Shown piece by piece: positions 36,101-44,352 of a stretch of 64,000 nucleotides of DNA. The notes beneath the pieces are model-generated. The model made no database searches and was not told the origin of the DNA. It saw nothing but the letters and a program-made list of their open reading frames with translations. Source of the stretch: an uncultured Hyphomonas sp. (GTDB taxonomy: Bacteria > Pseudomonadota > Alphaproteobacteria > Caulobacterales > Hyphomonadaceae); assembly GCF_963678875.1 (NCBI RefSeq), contig NZ_OY787456.1, forward strand, positions 1,426,001 through 1,490,000. The letters run 5' to 3'. Both the position numbers and the translations under genes were made by a program. How positions within the stretch are numbered: position 1 is the first letter of the stretch; each line of letters opens with the position of its first letter.

Positions 36101-36778
36101 ATGTCGAAACGACCCACGACAAAAAAGTCAGGATCTGCCGTGGGCGCAGTGTCTCAGCCGGATGCCGAGATCCGGTATCCGCGGCGCACGGAGCGCCGCC
36201 GCAAGACGCGGGCGAAACTGCTGGAGGTGGCCGCTGGCCTCTTCAGCACCGAAGGCTATGGCCCGACCACCATGCAGGCCATTGCCGATGGGGCGGACGT
36301 GCATGTCACGACCCTGTTCACCCACTTCAAGGCAAAGGGCGAGCTGGCGCGCAGCCTGGCTGCTGGCGAACTGGATGATTTTCGGGACCGGGCGTTTCAG
36401 AGCCGGACCAGCCAGACCGTGTTCGAATTCATGTTGTCCGAAGCCATGGCGCTGGCAAAGATGCTGGAGGCGAGCCGCAAGCCTGCCCACACATTATGGT
36501 ATGCTCTCGCCACGGATGATGAGCTGGCCTTCGCATGGTCGGAATATGACCGGGAACGCAAATCCGTGATCGCCGGTTATGTGGCGGCAGAGTTCGGTCT
36601 GGACCGTGGAAAGGATTTACGCGCCGATCTCGTGGCCGGGCTGCTGCTGGAGAGCGCCTCTCTGCCGCTCCAGAGATGGGTGGAAGATCCGCGCCGGGGC
36701 GGGCCTGCTGCAGAGGTGAAGAAAGCGCTGCGCATGGCGGAGGTTGCCGCCAGGGCCTTGCTCGGGAAAGCCGCCTAG
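36101..36778 (+). CDS. TetR-family transcriptional regulator
   Basis: A 225-residue regulator. The N-terminal helix-turn-helix spans about residues 28-75, with LLEVAAGLFSTEGYGPTTMQ, AIADGADVHVTTLFTHFKAK and GELARSL. The ligand-binding half is all-helical and not informative. A basic N-terminal tail (KRPTTKKSG) precedes the domain. It lies between the permease and the IclR-type regulator on the same strand, so it may tune the transport half of the locus. No palindromic operator specific to it was found. Confidence 0.88.
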   Translation: MSKRPTTKKSGSAVGAVSQPDAEIRYPRRTERRRKTRAKLLEVAAGLFSTEGYGPTTMQAIADGADVHVTTLFTHFKAKGELARSLAAGELDDFRDRAFQSRTSQTVFEFMLSEAMALAKMLEASRKPAHTLWYALATDDELAFAWSEYDRERKSVIAGYVAAEFGLDRGKDLRADLVAGLLLESASLPLQRWVEDPRRGGPAAEVKKALRMAEVAARALLGKAA

Positions 36779-36854
36779 CCGTCTGAACGCCGCGCCCTGC
36801 CGCGAAGCCGGGGCGGCATTTGTATTGCATGGATGAATTCTCTGTGGCATACAA

Positions 36855-36868
36855 TTTTATATATGAAA
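36855..36868. promoter_or_regulatory. Candidate IclR operator upstream of its own gene
   Basis: TTTTATATATGAAA is a 14-bp palindrome with one mismatched pair, 41 bases before the IclR ATG. It resembles the palindrome at 38210-38223 in front of the fucosidase operon; a shared form is roughly GTTYATATAYGAAC. Location and similarity suggest autoregulation. Confidence 0.45.
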
Positions 36869-36909
36869 CAAAGGCTGGCGGTGGGCTGGCCGGGAAAGAC
36901 GGGCGAAAA

Positions 36910-37686
36910 ATGGCAGAAGCCCCCTACAAGGCACCCGCGCTGGAGAAGGGGCTCGATATTCTCGAATGCCTCGCCGGCTCGCGGACCCCGCAATCCATAT
37001 CCGACATCGCGCGCAACCTTGGCCGGTCCCGCAGCGAGATTTACCGCATGGTCGTCGTGCTGGAGATGCGCGGCTATGTGGAGCGTACGGACGATCCGGA
37101 AAAGCTGCAATTGTCGAACCGCCTGTTCGAAGTCGGCATGCGCTCGCCGCCCAAGGCAGACCTGCACCAGGCGGCCCTGCCGGTCATGTCCGAACTGGCC
37201 TCGGAGATGATGCAGTCCATTCAGCTCGCCGTGGTGAGCTTTGACCAGATCGTCGTGATCGCCCGGACGGAAAGCCCGGATGATGTCGGGTTCAGTGTCC
37301 GGCTGGGGCACCGCCGGTCGATCATGAAGTCCGCTTCGGGCGTGGTCCTGTTCTCATTCGCCACGCCGTTCCAGCGCGAGAAGATGATCGCGGATCTGAA
37401 AGCGGGCGGCGTCTCGGCGGAAGAGATCGAGACCCTTCAGGCGAGCGTGCCGTCCGTGCTGAAGGCCGGGCAGGTGTCCATGCCGTCGCGCATGGTCGAT
37501 GGCGTGACCGACATTGGCGCGCCGATCTTTGACTCGGCCAGCAGCGGGGCAGTGGCCAGCCTGACAGTGCCGTTCGTCGTGACCCGCCGGGCGAAGGTGT
37601 CGCTGGCCGAAGCGCCCGGAATGGTGGCGGCGGCGGCCGCGCGGATTTCCGCCGCGCTGGGCCATGTGCCGGCAGGCACGCCATAG
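36910..37686 (+). CDS. IclR-family transcriptional regulator, likely of fucose genes
   Basis: A 258-residue regulator. The IclR winged helix at about residues 10-70 reads LEKGLDILECLAGSRTPQSI, then SDIARNLGRSRSEIYRMVVV and LEMRGYVER. The effector domain contains LGHRRSIMKSASGVVLFSFA. IclR regulators of sugar-acid pathways commonly bind the pathway's keto-deoxy acid, so 2-keto-3-deoxy-L-fuconate is a reasonable effector guess. The frame is open 30 codons further upstream (36820), but that part covers the palindrome at 36855 and is not family-like; ATG 36910 is chosen. Confidence 0.9.
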   Translation: MAEAPYKAPALEKGLDILECLAGSRTPQSISDIARNLGRSRSEIYRMVVVLEMRGYVERTDDPEKLQLSNRLFEVGMRSPPKADLHQAALPVMSELASEMMQSIQLAVVSFDQIVVIARTESPDDVGFSVRLGHRRSIMKSASGVVLFSFATPFQREKMIADLKAGGVSAEEIETLQASVPSVLKAGQVSMPSRMVDGVTDIGAPIFDSASSGAVASLTVPFVVTRRAKVSLAEAPGMVAAAAARISAALGHVPAGTP

Positions 37687-37724
37687 TCCGTTCCGGTCAG
37701 GTCAGCGCATCCTATGGTCGGTGC

Positions 37725-37764
37725 AAGTCCGGTATAGTCCGCCATGATCCGGCGCTAGTCATGG
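37725..37764. repeat. 10-bp-periodic degenerate repeat, left copy
   Basis: Four consecutive 10-bp units (starting 37725, 37735, 37745 and 37755) follow the pattern TRRTCCGGTA, weakest in the last unit. They lie in the tail-to-tail gap between the IclR and mutarotase genes and overlap the mutarotase stop. A stronger six-unit version is present at 47046-47105. Confidence 0.5.
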
Positions 37765-38084
37765 TGAAACACCTCTTCCAGCGGGCTCCACCACTCTCCG
37801 GGCCCAGCTGATTCGAGCGGCATCTGGCAGGGATCGGTCAGCGCCCACCATCTTTGCGTCTCCGGATCTTCCCCCATCTTCGCCATGTCTGCGTCGTAGT
37901 CGTCGCCATGGTATTCGTAGATTCCCACCAGCACGTTTTCCGGCTGGCGCAGGAAGATCGTGTAGTTGCGGATATTGCTGTCGGTGATCTGCTTCAGGAT
38001 CCCCGGCCAGGCATTGGCGTGCAGGTCCCTGTATTCGTCCATCTTTTCAGGCTTCAGGCGGATCATGAAGGCCATACGCTGCAT
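37755..38084 (-). CDS. L-rhamnose/L-fucose mutarotase-type protein
   Basis: A 109-residue ferredoxin-fold protein of the RhaM/DUF718 family that interconverts alpha and beta anomers of 6-deoxy-sugars. It shows MAFMIRLKPEKMDEYRDLHA followed by NAWPGIL with the catalytic-type histidine, and later IYEYHGDDYDADM and the tryptophan pair QRWWALTDPCQ. Length matches the family (about 104-115). It is transcribed away from the fucosidase operon across a shared control region and should speed supply of the anomer used by the fucose dehydrogenase. Confidence 0.9.
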   Translation of the reverse strand: MQRMAFMIRLKPEKMDEYRDLHANAWPGILKQITDSNIRNYTIFLRQPENVLVGIYEYHGDDYDADMAKMGEDPETQRWWALTDPCQMPLESAGPGEWWSPLEEVFHHD

Positions 38085-38209
38085 CGGTGTTTCCTCGTCT
38101 CGTTTCTTTCCGTGGCGGCCGGCGAGTGGGGGCGCGCCGGTTCTGTCTCGTCCGGCGTAACCGCGCCGTTTCGTTCTTCGTGTGCCCCGCTTTCCGCGCG
38201 GTCAATGGG

Positions 38210-38223
38210 GTTCATATACGAAC
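38210..38223. promoter_or_regulatory. Candidate IclR operator in front of the fucosidase operon
   Basis: GTTCATATACGAAC reads almost identically on both strands (12 of 14 positions). It sits in the divergent gap between the mutarotase and fucosidase genes and resembles the site at 36855-36868. A few bases further on, CAAGCTGCTTG is another short palindrome. The rest of the 38085-38309 gap holds no gene that I can support. Confidence 0.5.
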
Positions 38224-38309
38224 AAGCTGCTTGCATATAAAACGCAACTGGTTTAGCAATTCAACCTGAGCGACCCGGTCAGAGGTCTTGCACAGGGAGG
38301 AATACGGAT

Positions 38310-38372
38310 ATGGCCAGCAGCCAGTACTGCTGCATTCGCAACAGAATGCGCCGGGGTGAATCAAATGTCTGA
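38310..38372 (+). CDS. Possible 20-codon leader peptide overlapping the fucosidase start
   Basis: An ATG placed 9 bases after GGGAGG opens a 20-codon frame (MASSQYCCIRNR, then MRRGESNV) ending in TGA at 38370-38372, overlapping the fucosidase ATG at 38365 in another frame. The ribosome site and spacer GGGAGGAATACGGA are identical to those of the TonB receptor at 31914. It may be a translationally coupled leader or the relic start of a lost gene. Confidence 0.4.
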   Translation: MASSQYCCIRNRMRRGESNV

Positions 38373-39783
38373 TAAGGCAGTTTATCAGCCTACGGCAGAG
38401 AATCTGTCAGAGCACCAGGTTCCGGACTGGTTCCTCGATGCCAAGTTCGGGATTTTCATCCACTGGGGGCCTTACTCGATTCCGGCCTTCGCCCCGCACA
38501 AGCTTGCGATCGACAAGATCGACCCTGCCGATGAAAAGCAGGGCTTCGCCAACACGCCGTATGCGGCCTGGTACCAGAACACGATGCTGTTCGAGGACGG
38601 GCCGACGGCGAAATACCATGCGGAGACGTATGGGGCGGACTATCCCTATGAGCGGTTTGGCGAGGCGTTCAACGCGGCGCTTGTGGACTGGGACCCGGTG
38701 GCCTGGGCACAGCTGTTCCGCCGGTCCGGGGCGGGCTATGTCGTGCTGGTGACCAAGCACCATGACGGCTTCGCCCTGTGGCCGAGCGATGTCGAGAACC
38801 CGAACCGGGCGGGCTGGCACACCGAGCGGGATGTGGTCGGCGAACTGGCCGAAGCGGTACGGGCCGAGGGGCTGAAGTTCGGCGTCTATTATTCCGGCGG
38901 CGTGGACTGGACGTTCAAGCACCAGCGGATCGAGAGCTTTGCGGACTTCATGACCTCGATCCCCGGCGAGGCGGAGGGCTATACGGATTATGCAACGGCC
39001 CAGTATGAAGAACTGATCGAGCGCTACCGCCCGGACTATCTCTGGAACGACATCGCCTATCCCTCGGCGCAGGCGTCGTATGACATCCTTGCACGGTACT
39101 ATAATGCCGTCCCGGACGGCCTGACGAATGACCGCTGGATCGCGCCGGACGGCCAGCTGCCGCCAGATGCGTTCGACAAGCCGGAAGGCCTGACCGGGCT
39201 GCTGCCGCCGAAGCCTGCGGTATGGGATGTGCGCACGCCGGAATATGGCATGTTCGACCGGATCCTGCCTTTCGTGTGGGAGACGACGCGGGGCATGGGC
39301 CATTCCTTTGCCTACAATCGCAATGAGACCGAAGCCGACTATCTGACGCGCGATGACCTTGTCGGCATGCTGGCACGGGCGGCGTGCTTCAATGGCAATG
39401 TGCTGCTGAATGTCGGCCCGCGGGGCGACACGGTGATCCCGCCGGGGCAGGCGGACCGGCTGGAGGCGGCAGGCGCCTGGCTTGAGACGGTGGGCGCATC
39501 GGTGCGCGGCACGCGTCCGGTGGAGCTGCCGGAGCGGGACGCAGGCGGTGTGCCCGTCGGCGCGGCGCGTTCAGATGGCGCACTTTACCTGCACGTGTTC
39601 GGTGTCCCCGAGGCGCAGACGCTGGACGTCGCGCTGCCGGAAGGCACGGGCGCCATCACCTCGGTCACGCAATATGGCGGTAAGGTCACCTCCTGGTCCG
39701 TCGACAATGGCCGGCTTACCCTGACCGTCCCCGCCTGGGCCGACACCGCCGTCCAATCCTTCAAACTGGAGGGCGGGGCGTGA
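38365..39783 (+). CDS. Alpha-L-fucosidase (GH29), copy 1, cytoplasmic
   Basis: A 472-residue retaining glycosidase releasing L-fucose from fucosides. GH29 features are AKFGIFIHWGPYSIPAFAPH at about 27-45, VTKHHDGFALWPS near 130-141, GVYYSGGVDW, and the nucleophile aspartate D229 in YLWNDIAYPS. VLLNVGPRGDTVIP follows, then a C-terminal beta domain. There is no signal peptide, so it works in the cytoplasm. ATG 38365 has GGGGTGA upstream; a GTG at 38356 is also in frame. Its stop overlaps the fucD start (GTGA). It is nearly identical over most of its length to the second copy at 41081. Confidence 0.95.
   Translation: MSDKAVYQPTAENLSEHQVPDWFLDAKFGIFIHWGPYSIPAFAPHKLAIDKIDPADEKQGFANTPYAAWYQNTMLFEDGPTAKYHAETYGADYPYERFGEAFNAALVDWDPVAWAQLFRRSGAGYVVLVTKHHDGFALWPSDVENPNRAGWHTERDVVGELAEAVRAEGLKFGVYYSGGVDWTFKHQRIESFADFMTSIPGEAEGYTDYATAQYEELIERYRPDYLWNDIAYPSAQASYDILARYYNAVPDGLTNDRWIAPDGQLPPDAFDKPEGLTGLLPPKPAVWDVRTPEYGMFDRILPFVWETTRGMGHSFAYNRNETEADYLTRDDLVGMLARAACFNGNVLLNVGPRGDTVIPPGQADRLEAAGAWLETVGASVRGTRPVELPERDAGGVPVGAARSDGALYLHVFGVPEAQTLDVALPEGTGAITSVTQYGGKVTSWSVDNGRLTLTVPAWADTAVQSFKLEGGA
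38719..39783 (+). repeat. Near-identical segment shared with fucosidase copy 2
   Basis: This part of copy 1 aligns without gaps to 41459-42523 (offset 2740). By eye, bases 38761-39480 differ at about 16 of 720 positions, and 39154-39383 is identical for 230 bases, including silent sites. By contrast, 38500-38560 is strongly diverged between the copies. Confidence 0.9.
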
Positions 39784-41081
39784 TTACCGGTATCGAGGCG
39801 CGGGACATTCGCTTCCCGACATCGCGTCACTTCCACGGTTCGGACGCGATGAATCCGGATCCGGACTATTCCTGCGCCTATGCGACCCTCAGGATGAAGG
39901 GCGGCGACCCGGACGGGAACGGCCTCACCTTCACCATCGGACGCGGCAACGATCTCTGCGTCGCAGCGATTGAGGGGCTGGGCCGGCACTTGATCGGCCG
40001 TCAGCTGGACGAGTTCGAGGAAGACCTGGGGCTCGCCTCCCGACTGCTCCTCAATGACAGCCAGTATCGCTGGCTCGGCCCGGAGAAGGGCGTTGTGCAT
40101 CTGGCTGCAGCCGCCCTCATCAATGCAGTGTGGGATGCCCTTGCCAAACGCGCGGCCAAGCCTCTGTGGAGATATGTCAGCGAGATGGCGCCGGAGCGTA
40201 TCGTCTCGGCCATCGATTTCCGGCACATGTCAGACTATCTGACGGAAGCCGAGGCTATGGAACGGCTGCAGCAACAGGCTGGCGGCCGGGCAGCGCGGAC
40301 GGCGGAGCTGCTGCGCGACGGATACCCCGCCTACACAACTTCGGCCGGCTGGATCGGGTACACGGATGAAGAGATTGTGCGCCGCCTGAACGCTGCGTAT
40401 GCCGAAGGCTGGCGGCACTTCAAGATCAAGGTCGGCGGAGACCTGAACGGAGACTTGCGCCGCTGCAAACTGTTCCGGGACACGCTCGGCCCGGACGTGC
40501 GCCTCAGCGTCGATGCCAATCAGGTCTGGGATGTTGCCGATGCCGTCACGGCGATCCGGGCAATGGCGCCTTATGATATTTACTGGGTGGAAGAACCGAC
40601 CAGTCCGGATGATGTGCTGGGCCACAAGGCGATTGCTGAGCAGGTCGCCCCCGTCCTGCTGGCGACCGGCGAGCACGCCCACAACCGCGTCATGTTCAAA
40701 CAGTTCCTCCAGGCGGGAGCGATCGGGTTCTGCCAGATCGACTCCTGCCGCCTGGCGGGGGTGAACGAAGTGCTGGCGGTGATGATGATGGCTGACAAGG
40801 CCGGTGTCCCCGTCTGCCCGCATGCAGGCGGTGTCGGCCTTTGCGAATATGTCCAGCACCTCTCCATGATCGACTATGTCTGCATTTCCGGCACAATGGA
40901 GGGGCGGGTGATCGAGCATGCGGCGCACCTGCACCAGCATTTCATCAATCCGATCGAAACCCGGAACGGGCGCTATATCGCGCCATCGGCGCCGGGCTAT
41001 TCGGTTGACCTCTATCCCGAGAGCATTGCCGATCACGAATTCCCGCACGGCAAGGAGTGGGCGGCGGAGGCCGTGAGCTGA
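39780..41081 (+). CDS. fucD: L-fuconate dehydratase (enolase superfamily)
   Basis: A 433-residue enolase-superfamily enzyme expected to dehydrate L-fuconate to 2-keto-3-deoxy-L-fuconate using magnesium. The catalytic K-x-K lies in WRHFKIKVGGDLNGD. Metal ligands lie in LSVDANQVWD, YWVEEPTSPDD and GEHAHNRVMF, and CPHAGGVGLCEYVQHL near the end is typical of the fuconate dehydratase subgroup. It starts with GTG overlapping the fucosidase stop and ends one base into the second fucosidase. Length matches known FucD proteins. Confidence 0.93.
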   Translation: MITGIEARDIRFPTSRHFHGSDAMNPDPDYSCAYATLRMKGGDPDGNGLTFTIGRGNDLCVAAIEGLGRHLIGRQLDEFEEDLGLASRLLLNDSQYRWLGPEKGVVHLAAAALINAVWDALAKRAAKPLWRYVSEMAPERIVSAIDFRHMSDYLTEAEAMERLQQQAGGRAARTAELLRDGYPAYTTSAGWIGYTDEEIVRRLNAAYAEGWRHFKIKVGGDLNGDLRRCKLFRDTLGPDVRLSVDANQVWDVADAVTAIRAMAPYDIYWVEEPTSPDDVLGHKAIAEQVAPVLLATGEHAHNRVMFKQFLQAGAIGFCQIDSCRLAGVNEVLAVMMMADKAGVPVCPHAGGVGLCEYVQHLSMIDYVCISGTMEGRVIEHAAHLHQHFINPIETRNGRYIAPSAPGYSVDLYPESIADHEFPHGKEWAAEAVS

Positions 41082-42523
41082 TGCGCGACGAATCCTCCAA
41101 CGGTACGAAGCCCGAGCAGGCGTATGAAGCGACGGCGGAGAGCCTGTCCGGGCATCCGGTTCCGGACTGGTTCCTGAATGCCAAGTTCGGCATCTTCATC
41201 CACTGGGGGCCTTATTCCATTCCCGCCTTCGCGCCGCACAAGGTTTCGATGGGAGACATGGGAGGGGGCGAACAGGGCAGTTCATTCGCAGATACACCGT
41301 ACGCCGAATGGTACCAGAACACGATGCTGTTCGAGGATGGCGCGACGGCGAAATACCATGCCGAGACGTACGGGGTGGACTATCCCTATGAGCGGTTCGG
41401 CGAGGCGTTCAACGCGGCGCTGGTCGATTGGGACCCGGTGTCCTGGGCGCAGCTGTTCCGCCGGTCCGGCGCGGGCTATGTCGTGCTGGTGACCAAGCAC
41501 CATGACGGCTTCGCCCTGTGGCCGAGCGATGTCGAGAACCCGAACCGGGCCGGCTGGCATACCGAGCGGGATGTGGTCGGCGAACTGGCCGAAGCGGTGC
41601 GGGCCGAGGGGCTGAAGTTCGGCGTCTATTATTCCGGCGGCGTGGACTGGACGTTCAAGCACCAGCGGATCGAGAGCTTCGCGGACTTCATGACCTCGAT
41701 CCCCGGCGAGGCAGAAGGCTATACGGATTATGCAACGGCCCAGTATGAAGAGCTGATCGAGCGCTACCGCCCGGACTATCTCTGGAACGACATCGCCTAT
41801 CCCTCGGCGCAGGCGTCGTATGACATCCTTGCACGGTACTATAATGTCGTCCCGGAAGGCCTGACGAACGACCGCTGGATCGCGCCGGACGGGCAGCTGC
41901 CGCCAGATGCGTTCGACAAGCCGGAAGGCCTGACCGGGCTGCTGCCGCCGAAGCCTGCGGTATGGGATGTGCGCACGCCGGAATATGGCATGTTCGACCG
42001 GATCCTGCCTTTCGTGTGGGAGACGACGCGGGGCATGGGCCATTCCTTTGCCTACAATCGCAATGAGACCGAAGCCGACTATCTGACGCGCGATGACCTT
42101 GTCGGCATGCTGGCACGGGCGGCCTGCTTCAATGGCAATGTGCTGCTGAATGTCGGCCCACGGGGCGACACGGTGATCCCGCCGGGGCAGGCGGACCGGC
42201 TTGAGGCCGCAGGTGCCTGGCTTGAGACGGTGGGTCCGTCGGTGCGCGGCACGCGGCCGGTGGAGCTGCCGGAGCGGGATGCGGGCGGTGTGCCCGTCGG
42301 CGCGGCGTGCGGAGACGGCGCACTTTACCTGCACGTGTTCGGTGTCCCCGAGGCGAAGACGCTGGACGTCGCCCTGCCGGAAGGCACGGGCGCCATCACC
42401 TCGGTCACGCAATATGGCGGTAAGGTCACCTCCTGGTCTGTCGACAATGGCCGGCTCACTCTCACCGTCCCTGCATGGGCCGACACCGCCGTCCAATCCT
42501 TCAAACTGGAGGGTGGGGCGTGA
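41081..42523 (+). CDS. Alpha-L-fucosidase (GH29), copy 2, cytoplasmic
   Basis: A 480-residue GH29 enzyme, the tandem paralogue of the gene at 38365 and with the same catalytic signatures (HWGPYSIPAFAPHK, YLWNDIAYPS). Differences concentrate in the N terminus and in a loop near residue 55 (VSMGDMGGGEQGSSF here against LAIDKIDPADEKQGF in copy 1), which borders the active-site entrance in this family and could change substrate preference. It also lacks a signal peptide. The ATG at 41081 overlaps the fucD stop by one base; an upstream in-frame ATG at 41057 lies inside fucD. Its stop overlaps the next gene by GTGA, as copy 1 does. Confidence 0.95.
   Translation: MRDESSNGTKPEQAYEATAESLSGHPVPDWFLNAKFGIFIHWGPYSIPAFAPHKVSMGDMGGGEQGSSFADTPYAEWYQNTMLFEDGATAKYHAETYGVDYPYERFGEAFNAALVDWDPVSWAQLFRRSGAGYVVLVTKHHDGFALWPSDVENPNRAGWHTERDVVGELAEAVRAEGLKFGVYYSGGVDWTFKHQRIESFADFMTSIPGEAEGYTDYATAQYEELIERYRPDYLWNDIAYPSAQASYDILARYYNVVPEGLTNDRWIAPDGQLPPDAFDKPEGLTGLLPPKPAVWDVRTPEYGMFDRILPFVWETTRGMGHSFAYNRNETEADYLTRDDLVGMLARAACFNGNVLLNVGPRGDTVIPPGQADRLEAAGAWLETVGPSVRGTRPVELPERDAGGVPVGAACGDGALYLHVFGVPEAKTLDVALPEGTGAITSVTQYGGKVTSWSVDNGRLTLTVPAWADTAVQSFKLEGGA
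41459..42523 (+). repeat. Near-identical segment shared with fucosidase copy 1
   Basis: Partner of 38719-39783. Identity continues to the very end of the gene and into the GTGA junction, so the duplicated unit includes the coupling signal for the following gene. Confidence 0.9.
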
Positions 42524-43512
42524 GCGGCGTCCGCCAGCTGACCTTGCCGGATTACGGGCTCGGTGCGGCTGGCCTCGGAAATCTGTATACGGCGATACCG
42601 GATGATGCCGCGCAACAGGCGCTGGACGCTGCGCACGCGGCCGGGTTCGACTATATTGATACAGCCCCGTTCTATGGACATGGGCTGAGCGAGCAGCGCG
42701 TCGGCGCCTACCTTGCCGCTTCGGGTGCGCGGCCTGTTCTGTCTACCAAGGTCGGGCGGCGGCTGGAGTCTGCAAATGGCCGGCCGGTCCCTGACAACGG
42801 CTTTGCTGCTCCCGCGCCATTCATCCCGCAATTTGACTATTCGGAAGCCGGAATCCGTGCCGCCTTCGACGGCAGCCGGGAGCGTCTCGGCGTTCAGTCC
42901 GTCGACATGCTCTTCCTGCACGATATCGGCCGCATGACACATGCCGATGCGCACGAGGCCGTCATGGCGCAGGCGTTCGAAGAGGCGCTGCCCGCCATGG
43001 AGGCCATGAAGTCCGAAGGGCTGACCAAATGGATCGGTCTCGGCGTGAATGAAATCGAGGTCTGCGAAGATGTGCTTGCGCGCGTCAGGCTGGACGTCCT
43101 GCTTTTGGCGGGGCGCTACACCTTGCTGGAGCATGATGCCTCGACACCCTTCCTGAATGCCTGCGAGCAGGCGGGCGTGAAGATCGTCATTGGCGGCGCA
43201 TTCAATTCCGGCCTTCTGGCTGCTTCGGGCGACGAGCCCTTGCACTACAACTATGTAGAAGCACCGGACTGGGCGGTGGAGCGGGTTCGCAAGCTCCGGA
43301 ACGTCTGCACGCGGTACGACGTGGAACTACCGGCGCTCGCACTTCAGTTCTGCCGCGCTCACCCCGCCGTCGCGTCCGTCATTCCGGGGGCACGGACGGC
43401 GGCGCAGGTCCAGCAGGTAAGCGACTGGACGCGGGCAAAGATCGATCCGGACGTCTGGACGGCATTGAAGGAAGAAGGCCTGATCTCGGCCGATGCGGTG
43501 GTGCCGTCATGA
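42520..43512 (+). CDS. Aldo/keto reductase, probable L-fucose dehydrogenase
   Basis: A 330-residue AKR of the D-threo-aldose/L-fucose/L-galactose 1-dehydrogenase type, expected to oxidise L-fucose to L-fucono-lactone with NAD(P)+. It shows YIDTAPFYGHGLSEQRVGAY (catalytic Asp and Tyr), LSTKVGRRL (catalytic lysine), SVDMLFLHDIGR and ASVIPGARTAAQV at the cofactor end. It starts with GTG at 42520 overlapping the fucosidase stop; an upstream ATG at 42475 would overlap that gene by 49 bases. Pathway position supports the fucose assignment, which sequence alone does not prove. Confidence 0.88.
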   Translation: MSGVRQLTLPDYGLGAAGLGNLYTAIPDDAAQQALDAAHAAGFDYIDTAPFYGHGLSEQRVGAYLAASGARPVLSTKVGRRLESANGRPVPDNGFAAPAPFIPQFDYSEAGIRAAFDGSRERLGVQSVDMLFLHDIGRMTHADAHEAVMAQAFEEALPAMEAMKSEGLTKWIGLGVNEIEVCEDVLARVRLDVLLLAGRYTLLEHDASTPFLNACEQAGVKIVIGGAFNSGLLAASGDEPLHYNYVEAPDWAVERVRKLRNVCTRYDVELPALALQFCRAHPAVASVIPGARTAAQVQQVSDWTRAKIDPDVWTALKEEGLISADAVVPS

Positions 43513-44351
43513 CGCTGGTGATCGATGCCCACATGCACATCTGGACCCTCGCACGGGGGGACTATGACTGGCTGACGCCGGATCTCGGCGTGCTGTGGCG
43601 AGACTTCGGGATTGACGATGCCTGGCCGGAAGCCAGCGAAGCAGGCGTCTCCGAGGTGATCCTCGTGCAGGCCGCGGCAACTGCGGAAGAGACAGACTTC
43701 ATGCTCTCCGTCGCGGCGAAGGATGACCGGGTCGCCGGTGTCGTGGGCTGGGCGGATTTCGAGTCCCCCGACGCGATGCAGGAGATCGAACGGCTGGCCG
43801 CGGACCCCATGATCGTCGGCCTGCGGCCCATGATCGCCGACATTGCCGACCCGCACTGGATACTGAACGAGGCTTTCACGCCGGTACTGAAGGCCATGGC
43901 GGACAAAGGCCTCGTGTTCGACGGTCATGCGCGGGCAGACCTCGTGCCGGTCATGAGCGATCTGGCCTCCCGGCATCCCGGGCTACAGATCGTGCTGAAC
44001 CATGCGGGCAAGCCGCAGATTGCCGACCGGACCCTTGATGCATGGTTCGACGATATCGCCCGGCTCGCCCGTCATCCGAATGTCGCCTGCAAGCTCTCCG
44101 GCCTGCTGACGGAAGCGGGCACGCGGACGGACGATGCGGCCATCGGTGAGATCGTGGCGCATATCGGATCCTGCTTCGGGCCGGAGCGCCTGATGTGGGG
44201 CAGCGACTGGCCGGTGCTGACGCTTGCGGGCAGCTATGCGGCGTGGGGCGCCCAGAGCGCCCGCCTGATCGACCGTTTCTTCCCTGATCATTCGGGCATG
44301 GTCCGGGGCGGAAACGCCAGGAGAATTTACCTCAGCGGAAGGAGTAGCTGA
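43509..44351 (+). CDS. L-fuconolactonase-type amidohydrolase
   Basis: A 280-residue TIM-barrel hydrolase of the COG3618 amidohydrolase group that opens sugar lactones. It carries the metal-binding HMH (H8, H10) in VIDAHMHIW, LVFDGHARADL, IVLNHAGKP and a late MWGSDWPVLT aspartate motif. It overlaps the aldo/keto reductase stop by ATGA. In this operon it should hydrolyse L-fucono-1,5- or 1,4-lactone to L-fuconate for FucD. Confidence 0.92.
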   Translation: MTLVIDAHMHIWTLARGDYDWLTPDLGVLWRDFGIDDAWPEASEAGVSEVILVQAAATAEETDFMLSVAAKDDRVAGVVGWADFESPDAMQEIERLAADPMIVGLRPMIADIADPHWILNEAFTPVLKAMADKGLVFDGHARADLVPVMSDLASRHPGLQIVLNHAGKPQIADRTLDAWFDDIARLARHPNVACKLSGLLTEAGTRTDDAAIGEIVAHIGSCFGPERLMWGSDWPVLTLAGSYAAWGAQSARLIDRFFPDHSGMVRGGNARRIYLSGRSS

Positions 44352-44352
44352 C

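Noticed and set aside
41282..42496. Long minus-strand open frames opposite both fucosidases
   Set aside because: They repeat in both copies only because the fucosidases themselves are duplicated.
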